The position numbers and the translations under genes are program-made. This document shows positions 55,986-64,000 of a stretch of DNA of 64,000 nucleotides, piece after piece. Position 1 is the stretch's first letter; the number at the start of each line of letters is the position of its first letter. Below the pieces are notes generated by a model. That model was not told the DNA's origin. It did no database searches and was given only the letters and a program-made list of their open reading frames with translations. The DNA comes from Fragilaria crotonensis. Lineage: Eukaryota > Bacillariophyta > Fragilariophyceae > Fragilariales > Fragilariaceae. The stretch spans positions 1-64,000 of the forward strand of contig JAKSYS010000191.1 in assembly GCA_022925895.1 (NCBI GenBank). The letters are read 5' to 3'.

Positions 55986-57167
55986 TTAGATTGCCATGTC
56001 GAGAACTGCATCCAGTGCCCGTTCTGTCGCGCTCGTACCTTCGTCGAGGTCACGTATGCCTCCTGTCACTGTTATCTTGATCGGGTTTTGTTCAATGATT
56101 TGAGCCATGCTTGTCGAGCTAATGCCTGGGACGAACGCCCGCTTGCATGCCAAGGCCATTTCGAGATCATTGTCATCATCGCACAAACACAGTGCATTCT
56201 CGCCCAGCACTGTTTCTTCCGTACACAGTTTTCTAGCGACATATTGGCAACTAACTAGATGTAAGGAAACGGATCGGCGCGAGGTAAACAAATGCATTAA
56301 TGGAGCTCATGACGTACCAGTTCTTCTTGCCACTATCATGCGGATAGAAGTCAACACAACCAAGATTCACTGAGGTTGCAATGCCTTCAGGCGGCGTCAT
56401 CGAGGATAGGGCATCAAACTCAATTCGCGATACCGCATCTTGTTGCTTACGATTTACGCGGAAGCAGACTGAGTACCCCGTGGTGTCGACGACAAATCCT
56501 TGTCTTTGGAGTTGGCGGCAATACTCCCATAGCGGGCCCTTCCTCTGGTCAATAGGTATGGGAGTTGTCGACGAATCGTCGTCGAGCTCGTTCCCCACGA
56601 ATCCATCGACACCAGCTGTCATCTCCATCTTCAATCGCCATTCCATGTCTTCTTCCAGACTAAAAGGCTCTAATTCCGACTCGTCGGCACCGTCAAACGG
56701 TTCCAGCTTGAAAACAGAACTCTTGTTATCTGGCGGGACGGGATAAAAAATGCGCCCACCGGCCTCGCAGCAGTAGGCGTCGGCACGAGGGAGATACGCA
56801 AGGCGTTTCCACATTGTGGTGGACCGCATGCCACTAATGAGAACCAACGTTTTGCCTCTCCGTCGTAGCGCTTGACATTGGCGCAGAGTTTCAGAGGAAA
56901 TGATGCCCCTCATACCTGTCGAACTCGGTGGGAGCTTGATAATTGCGTTACTTGGATCGACTACTTGGTCATCCACATTTTTGGGTAGTGGACAAGAGTG
57001 CCGTCAACGTCACTAAACACGATTTGGATATCCGTATTCAATGTGGATTCTCGCTTCTCTGGTGCCATCACTGCTATCGATGACAGGCTTGACGGAGATT
57101 CGGCAGAAGAAACCAATCGAAAGATACCGAGGAGTAGTACGGCGAACGTTAGGGCAGCTGCAGCCAT
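55986..57167 (-). CDS. HAD-superfamily phosphatase, sucrose-phosphatase/Cof-like, apparent frameshift
   Basis: Exons 57167-56318 and 56250-55986, with a 67-base intron. The N-terminus MAAAALTFAVLLLGIFRLVSS is a signal peptide or anchor. HAD motif I is FSDVDGTLVHYPK, motif II LVLISGMRST, the motif III lysine lies in GKKNCCQYVAR across the intron, and motif IV is CLCDDDNDLEMA. These make a Mg-dependent phosphatase with a C2-type cap between motifs II and III. The frame breaks in the A run (plus strand T run 56978-56982) right after motif I; one more A would give 371 residues in one frame. The substrate is unknown. Its 3' end is duplicated at 47387-47499. Confidence 0.8.
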
Positions 57168-57734
57168 GGGCGCTGGAAACTGGAAACCGATCGATGCGGA
57201 ATGGGCACCGTCAGATGCAGCTTTCTCAACACTTGTACAGCTCGCTGGTCGCAATAACCAGAACAGACAAATTTTATATGTTCACTGAGTGAGTGTCACT
57301 AGGCTGCGCATACGACAAGAGGGGGCCATGCGACAGGTGCGAGACATGTTGTAATGAGCGTGTTGTCTGCCCATGAACCATGAACTATGAAGTGAGAAGT
57401 GAGGCATGCATCGGATAATTGGGTCAGGAGAAAGCAAGTACTGGTACTCAGTGCTAGTATTAGTTCACTGTAACAGTACTGTAACCGGGAAACGACAAGG
57501 ATTATTGATTTGGTAGTCCTGGAGCTCGTTTGATCAGAATCGTTCTTCTGCGTGTGTATAGGCTTCGGATGCACCAACATGCAGCAACTGTCTACGCAAA
57601 GATTACAAGTGCCGAGGTGCTGGGGTACTGAAACCTCTACCCTCATGTCGTATCATCTTTCATAACATTCTGGCCCTTGGAGCGGAATGACACGGTTTCA
57701 CCCCCCAAAAAGTCGATAGCACGCCTTCACCCAT
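57168..57734. other. Intergenic region between HAD and ShKT genes
   Basis: No gene is supported. A short GTAC run lies at 57435-57485. The left end should contain the HAD promoter. Confidence 0.4.
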
Positions 57735-58408
57735 TTACTGAATGTCAGTATTCGCTAGCAAGCAAAACCGGCATGCCGCAGCACAGTTGCTGAGCATGAA
57801 TATTCTATTCGTTTCGCATTCGTTGACGCTTGCCCAGAAAGCACATCTGTTGAACTCCAGTGAGAAGGACTCCGGATTTCTACTTAATCCACCCATATCT
57901 ACGAACTTACAGTTCATCGCTGTTGCGGCTGCGGAGTTGCGGAAGACGAGGGTGAGGACACTAAGGGCTTTTCAGAGAGGGATGCCATGGAAATGTAGTG
58001 CCATGTTCAACTCACCATCGAGGTAGATTTTGCTTGTAATCCTTGATTGGGTATACTTCATGAATTAGATACTCGTTCATTTTCTGCAACACAACGTTGA
58101 CTGCTGCTTTCTCTGCATCAGAACCATCTCTCCGTTGAATGACAGAATCGGGCAAAGAATCCGATGCGTCCAAAAATCCTGTCTTTTCGTTCATGCCACT
58201 TTTGTTGATCCAGGAAGTGATTCCTCGATTACTGAGAAACAATTTCGATTTGAGGTGCATTTTGTCACGTTGGTGCTCACCTTGGCTCGACAGTCGAATC
58301 CGTCATGCATACATAGCGATCCTTGCCTTTCGCTACACACGAGTTAGCAGCAGGTTCAATGCTGTGCATCAGAACGAGCACAAGAGTTGTCATCCAGGAA
58401 GTCTTCAT
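57735..58408 (-). CDS. Secreted protein with C-terminal ShKT domain, 4 exons including an 18-base microexon
   Basis: Exons 58408-58281, 58231-58016, 57928-57911 and 57846-57735 give 157 residues in one frame. The start MKTSWMTTLVLVLMHSIEPAANS is a signal peptide. The middle (LQKMNEYLIHEVYPIKDYKQNLP) is not recognised. The C-terminus CRNSDELCAFWASVNECETN then CAAACRFC is a ShKT six-cysteine domain, a fold common in secreted and enzyme-linked diatom proteins and not evidence of a toxin. The domain's first cysteine and CRNSDEL segment are completed only by the 18-base exon. Without that exon the ShKT domain would lack its start. Function is unknown; it may be a binding module. Confidence 0.75.
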
Positions 58409-60051
58409 CGTCCTATGCGTTTTGTGCGATTTTGCATATGCACTACATGTAATAACGGATGCGGACGACTCGAATACATAAATCAATGTTTGAGTCGTCG
58501 GTCCTGCTTCCGTGTGTGCCAACCTCTTGTCTGCTGACATGCTAACATGAACAAGGACCGTGCTACGCAGTTTAGTGAAGCAATACTACGGTCGTGCACA
58601 CGGTATCCTTGGTATGTTTACTAACCCACCATCAACCGTTGTATTGGTGACACATGATGTTGCAGATGGCGTGAGGGCGTCAACGTACGCCTCGTGCATT
58701 AAGATGCACCATAACGATAACCTTGTCTATGACCCTCACCGTCCTTTCCCTTCCACTAAGTACCTTTTTAGTATACCAAGCTGGGACCGATTTGGTCGAG
58801 ACCTCCATTTGTTTCTATCGGTTTCAGCTGGATGATGTGATCAGCATATGCATTATTGGTCCTGTATTGCTAGAACCCATTTCATTTTGATCCTTGCCAT
58901 TGACTCAATATGGTCAGGTGGACAAAATTGATGACTATAGTTTGCAGCTTGGGTGGCACTGATAACAATGCAATATGCTGCTGGTGAAATAAGAAGGGAG
59001 ACCAGAAATCCACCTTTGATATAATTCCAACTCCAAAAGCTGTGTTACTAGTAATATTTACCATTATGATGCTAGACAAGTAAGATTTATATGATGATGA
59101 TGTCAGTAGCTAAGAATTCAGTAAGTGACTTATAAGATCCATCCATGTCTTGGATCCATGGAGGTATTGAGCAAAGAAAGTGTTACGCACCTTGACCAAC
59201 AAGCTTTATTGGTGATGCTCCTGAAGGTGCTTTTACACTCATACTACTTCCTACTTTCTTTGCAGTATGATGCAGTAGCTAAGAGTCCTGATTTCATCCT
59301 TCTTGTCACCAATGGTAAACATGAAGCTTAATGCATTGTTCCCTGGCGGAAGGATGTTTTGTAGTTGCAACTGAATTTGATGTCAGTATGACTGATTTAG
59401 ATTGCCTTATCCTGTGGAAGTTGGACCCATTTCTAAGCACAGCAGAGCGGCTAGCACACAATCAGATACCTTCTTCCACAATAAAACTGCACAAGACCAC
59501 CACAGCATAACTTGTCTGCGTTTATAAAAAAAGAAACACCTTTATCTATCATCATATCTAACAAGGTCGATAATATGCATCCGTTATAAACAGTTGTCAT
59601 AATCTATGACGCTTTTCTATCATCGTATCTAGAGCCAAGTATTTGCAACCACTTCCAGACGGTTGTCGTAGTCAGTGTTGCAAGTCTATGTGCATTGAGA
59701 TTACATAGGCATGTACATCCCTGCTTGCAACATATATGCGACGTCCATTTGTTCATGTGCGTGCTTGACAACCAGTTGGTAAGCTCGACAGAGAAAGAGG
59801 ACGATTGCGTTCTGTCAATCCAAAAAAAATTGTGTTTGAGCTGAAATTATTGGCATCCCTTCCATCAAATGATGTTCTACCAGGAACCTTGTGTGCTTAA
59901 TGACCTGGAAGGTCCGGCCGCACCGTCGGAATCGTGGAAAATCCGAGAACACGTGACACAACATCGTAGGAGTATCGTTCCCACGCTGAGTCCTTTTCAA
60001 CTGAAAAAAGCAAGGCCGGCGCGTTTATCATGCGGATCCTGATCAGTGCAA
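58409..60051. other. Gene-free region upstream of the ShKT gene
   Basis: No gene is supported over 1.6 kb. Two related segments, TATCATCATATCTA at about 59548 and TATCATCGTATCTA at about 59618, mark a small imperfect duplication. The rest is worn AT-rich sequence. Confidence 0.4.
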
Positions 60052-60346
60052 TTCCACTTACCATAAGTGAAATTCCACTTACGGTAAGTGAAATTCCACT
60101 TACCGTAAGTGGAATTCCACTTACCGTAAGTGGAATTCCACTTACGGTAAGTGGAATTTCACTTACTCACAATCAGAAAGAGACACGTGTCGCCTACGCA
60201 GATCAGTATGAAGACATTTTCAGTAAGTGAAATTTCACTTACGGTCAGTGGAATTCCACTTACGGTAAGTGGAATTTCACTTACCGTAAGTGGAATTTCA
60301 CTTACGGTAAGTGGAATTCCACTGACCGTAAGTGAAATTTCACTTA
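60052..60346. repeat. Array of 21-bp self-complementary repeats in two blocks
   Basis: Blocks at about 60052-60172 and 60220-60346, separated by about 48 unique bases, consist of tandem 21-base units. The consensus core GTAAGTGGAATTCCACTTAC is a perfect palindrome; neighbouring units vary at G/A and C/T sites in a way that keeps the palindrome (GAAATTTC, GGAATTCC, GGAATTTC). About six units lie in each block. The whole tract can fold on itself at many scales. Open frames on both strands through it are consequences of the 21-base period. Confidence 0.9.
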
Positions 60347-60825
60347 GCATAAGAATACCTTGCCGGCTCGTTTGGATCAACCGTTCCAGCTACAAATATC
60401 GCAACACACGTTATTGGAAGCCAGCGTACGTGGAATTTCTCCGGTAACGGAGCGTAACGGCTAGAACTTGTTTTGGCCGGACCTTCCTGGGATGTAAGTA
60501 TTCTACTGCTATGCCTTCACCTGCTTAATGCTTAATGGCTCTACAACAAGTGTACCGTGTATTCCTGACGGACTCAGAGTACTATACTGCATTTAGAGCT
60601 AGACAAAAACTGGCACATCGTAGCGCCTTGACGACGGAACGACAATGTACAATAAGCACACGCAATGTCGCACGACACGGGTACGACAAATATGTTACGT
60701 AACCACGTTTGATCACACGCATTCCATACGACAAGCACATGGGCTTGGAGTTTTATCAAACCTAATGGGAGGTCGAAAGCGCTAATGCAGAAGGTCGTTG
60801 TAGACTTTAAGCTCAGCCCACTGAT
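60347..60825. other. Spacer after the palindrome array
   Basis: No gene is present. GCCGGCTCGTTTGGATC at 60363 echoes GCCGGCGCGTTT..GGATC at 60016 on the other side of the array. Confidence 0.4.
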
Positions 60826-61611
60826 TCACTCCGATGCTGACAGGAACACTATGTCCTTCTGCGTGAACTGACGTAGTAGCTTCCTTGATCGCGAGGATAA
60901 TCGCATGGTTTTGCTGTGTGATCGCTTGAGTCCCATCTTCTTGTCCCAGTCATGAATCTGTTGCTGACTGTCTTGGCTGCGTCCCATTGCCGCGTCGAAG
61001 GTGATCAAGATATTCTTGGCCTCACCGGGAACCTTCAATGGCGAAAAATCGTCCTCTTCGATGATCTGGTCGTCGTCAGAATAGGCATCCTCGATAACCA
61101 CTCCGTAGTCTTCGTCGTCTGAATCATTGTACTCTACGCGATTCCTGGCTCGCTTTTGCACTGGTTCCATGGGAATCGTCGGTTCCGGTCCGTTTTCGAA
61201 GATGTATTCGAGGAAGGTCAGCGTCGAGCGCCTCCGCTTCTGTGTTCCACCAAAGTGAGCATGCTTTCCTCCCTTCTTAATGGCATCATCGTACAATGAC
61301 TCTGAAAATTGATCGGAGTCGAATTCCCGACCTGGCATGATGAGATCGTCAGCCCCAACGCCAAGAGACATGCGTTTTGAAAGTGCGATATTGTCATTTC
61401 TGAATGTTTCGAAACCAATTGAATGGTTGGTTTCGTATGGCCATTGGCCTGACATGTTCGGGGTATCCATAACGCAATGAGGAGGTTGCACCAATTTTTG
61501 TTCAGAGTTTAGTCTACTCAATAGCTCTCTTTGGGACGAAAGAAGGCACTGAAATGTGGCATCGTTATGAAATTTGTCGTCTTGGGGAGCCATTTTGGAA
61601 GATCTTTTCAT
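60826..61611 (-). CDS. Diatom-type nuclear protein with HDWDKKMGLKRSHSKTMRL motif
   Basis: A single exon of 261 residues starts MKRSSKMAPQDDKF. Near the middle KRRRSTLTFLEYIFENGPEP and VQKRARNRVEY give basic clusters fit for nuclear import, followed by an acidic NDSDDEDYG and DAYSDDDQIIEEDD region. The C-terminal block HDWDKKMGLKRSHSKTMRLS plus SRSRKLLRQF is one I recall from many diatom proteins, always without a known function. Acidic and basic alternation suggests chromatin or transcription work, which is inference. No zinc finger or HMG-type fold is visible. Confidence 0.75.
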   Translation of the reverse strand: MKRSSKMAPQDDKFHNDATFQCLLSSQRELLSRLNSEQKLVQPPHCVMDTPNMSGQWPYETNHSIGFETFRNDNIALSKRMSLGVGADDLIMPGREFDSDQFSESLYDDAIKKGGKHAHFGGTQKRRRSTLTFLEYIFENGPEPTIPMEPVQKRARNRVEYNDSDDEDYGVVIEDAYSDDDQIIEEDDFSPLKVPGEAKNILITFDAAMGRSQDSQQQIHDWDKKMGLKRSHSKTMRLSSRSRKLLRQFTQKDIVFLSASE

Positions 61612-64000
61612 TCCTTTGGGACATTTCGTTAGAATACACCTATATCAATTGGGACTCGAAGCGTTGTGACACATCGAATACAATTACAATCAGGATAAAC
61701 CTTTTTCTGGTGCGTTTGGCGTACATCGCGGCGAATTTGGTTGCTTACCTTTCTCAACAAGAGAGTGTGGGATGCGGTCAATCGTGAAGATGTAGGGTTT
61801 GAGAGGCAGATATTTTGGTTTTGTGGGGGAGGGATAAAACGAATTCGTAGGGTCTTTTACAAATTGAGTTTCCACCTGGAGTCCATGTCGCATGTCGATA
61901 ATTCTCCGATGTAATATATGAAATTATACGATCAACACGTTTCTATAGAGCGTCGTATGCAGTATTCTGAGTTTCCTTGGGTCTCGCTGGCATTCTCAAC
62001 ACTCGGAGTTATACTTTTTTCGAACTCATGTAATCGATGTGAAGTCGATCTGCACGAACTCAAAACTATTTAGCTTATAAATTTCGGTATGAGTCGGGCT
62101 AAATTTATCGCTCTTTGAGGACCAGAAGGGTGTCTTTAAAAAACGGCGTTGGGCCAGGATTAAAGTGTCAACAAAGACTTAAAGTATCACAACATCATAT
62201 TTATCTTATAGACGCCGATAGGTGTAAGAGGCACTTTGAGCGCTGGCATCTTACGAGAAACAGTAGGAACAACAGGCCCAAGAAAACCCGAATTCTCCAG
62301 TACTATTGTACATGAGCACAAATACTGGTAGTAGTACAAGTACTGTTCCAGAAAAGCACTCCGCGAAAGCGGGTCACACCGAAGGCAAAAAATCATTATG
62401 GCTGGTTTCACCACAGAGAACCCCGACGTAGGCCTTCATACGCTTTCTACAGACGTCATCATTCTCTTAAGTAAAACATGGTCTAGGACGTCACCGTCGT
62501 AGAGCGCATTATCTTTGACGAGGCAAGCACGACCATCGACAATAAGTTGAATGACGGCGCAAATGTATTGTGAACCAGATGCAGACTGGCGCAACCCGTG
62601 GTATTCATCATTGTCTTACCATTCGAGGGGTACGAAAGTCAGGCTAAATATGAAGTCTTGTATCTCAAACATCGTCAATCACAGTATGAATGCCAGCATC
62701 AAGATATGCTGCATAAACACGAAATGATGAGTACTATGTAACAAGTGGTTACCACCAGTGGAGAAAGGGTAGATGCACTCATGAAGTCAACAAACCTTAT
62801 TGTCCAGACAATTATGTCATCAATAATGACATGGCCCACACTTTTAAACCTGTAATGGGATAGAGTCAAGGTTATGCTCATTTCCATGGTCAAACAACAC
62901 CAGGAATGTTTAGGCAAATAATGTTTTACATCTGTGACACACAAGCCATCATGTCTAGCTAGCAGCACCAAGCAGCCAGATGTTGTTGGAAGACATGAAA
63001 TCATGATGATGCTTCTGTTGCTTGTTGCATTGCCCCCGCTGCTGTTTAAACCTGCCTCCTTGCAAGAGATATCACGAGGCAAGACACTGACCAGTGGTGT
63101 GATCAGTACCTATAGCTCACCTCCGCCTACAAGTAGTGCATACTACTACAAGAATGCTGCTGAATTCTCTCTCATCCTCCTGGAACTGTCCAGATGCTTG
63201 AGCTAAAAACTCAATCATGTCTGCTGCTTCCTTCAGTTGTGGTTCAGGATAGCACAGTGGTAGTTGGATGGTTCTTCCCTGCTGATAGGTACTGTTCTAT
63301 CTGGCTCCTGCAGCTACCAGAGCATGGTAAGCAGCTTGATTAGTATTCGGAAAAGCATGTTGTTTGGTGCATTCTTGTTGCAGCAGCAAGGAGTAGTTTG
63401 AATTGCTTCTGTGAATCAACATCACGCATTTATATGCATTGATATGAATCCAAACACATTTGGAACAAGCACCGTTGGAAGAATTAATGAAATAGTACCG
63501 TGGATAAGGGTTCTGTGTCTAACCTTGGGCTTCTATGCATTCTTTCCTTGATTTCATGGTTGTCTATGTATTCTTATGGCACTTGAGTACTCAAGTACGT
63601 CATACTGTAGCACCGGCATGTAGTACTTACGTCTAATTCATGACAGCAGTTACCCTGCTGTACTTGCACAACTACCGGAAGCTACATGCAGAGGACTGGC
63701 TGGTGGGATTCTATCATCAACAAAACGCTTCAGACGTCAGAGGATATCCTCAAAATGAACGAACCTTTAGTTAAAACATCAACACCATCATGCAATTGGC
63801 AGAAATTTGAACCATACTCCACCAAGACTGTGTGGACCTTAAACATAGCTTAACTTATGCGCTGCTACTAAGGTGCCAGTAACATCAGGTCTCTGGGAAG
63901 GCCTGGCAAAGCTTGCATTCCAAAGCATGCGACAATGACTGAGACATGATTAATAACCTGAATGCCAATGACTGATGTTGGGATGGCATGAGTTGAAGTA
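61612..64000. other. Gene-poor right end of the window
   Basis: No gene is supported in 2.4 kb. The left part should contain the promoter of the nuclear protein gene. GTAC runs occur at 62290-62345 and 63580-63630. Frames at 62699-63082 and 62934-63206 overlap on opposite strands without motifs. The sequence is worn and AT-rich, like the other gene-poor blocks. Confidence 0.4.

Noticed and set aside
60030-60447. Forward and reverse reading frames with ISLTVSG repeats
   Set aside because: They arise from the 21-base period of the palindrome array and have no flanking coding sequence.

Overview
The window is nuclear DNA of a photosynthetic stramenopile, most likely a diatom and probably a pennate one. 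Host genes have short GT-AG introns of about 50-90 bases. One product begins with a signal peptide followed by a GFAF plastid-import motif. Several proteins carry sequence families I know mainly from diatoms: a KGKWTVEEEEY domain, a C-terminal HDWDKKMGLKRSHSKTMRL block, KKPS-rich secreted tails and ShKT domains. No species is claimed.

Layout. 1-2.1 kb: a partial coiled-coil gene and a reverse-strand MFS transporter. 2.1-20.4 kb: a transposon island. It holds a 1.4 kb element with inverted ends around a retroelement-derived fossil (5480-6878), and an 11.8 kb DNA transposon (7024-18862) with a decayed DDE transposase, a GNAT and Ulp1-like protease gene, a second papain-like protease-like gene, an acidic accessory gene and tandem repeats. 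20.4-36.1 kb: the gene-dense core, with RAD50 (10 exons), a plastid SH3-like protein, a nucleoside hydrolase, a Bmt2-like rRNA methyltransferase, CTF18, ethanolamine-phosphate cytidylyltransferase and a nuclear low-complexity protein. 36.1-64 kb: a mixture of single genes (secreted metallophosphoesterase, zincin-like secreted protease, MAPR-type cytochrome b5 protein, tail-anchored protein, HAD phosphatase, ShKT protein, diatom-type nuclear protein) and repeats (a tRNA-derived SINE, four inverted-repeat elements, a 984-bp tandem duplication, a 21-bp palindrome array).

How genes relate. RAD50 (break repair) and CTF18 (clamp loading and cohesion) both serve genome maintenance but are not neighbours, so I infer no operon-like unit. 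CTF18 and the cytidylyltransferase are head to head over 388 bases and may share a promoter region. A segmental duplication has split a convergent MAPR-HAD pair: one copy keeps an intact MAPR gene and only the tail of HAD, the other keeps HAD and only the tail of MAPR. A third copy keeps only the MAPR promoter and signal-peptide exon, joined to a new reading frame.

Caution. Three host genes are each interrupted by what looks like a single base missing from a short mononucleotide run, so assembly errors are possible. Exon boundaries were derived by hand from splice consensus and frame, with no transcripts or database searches.
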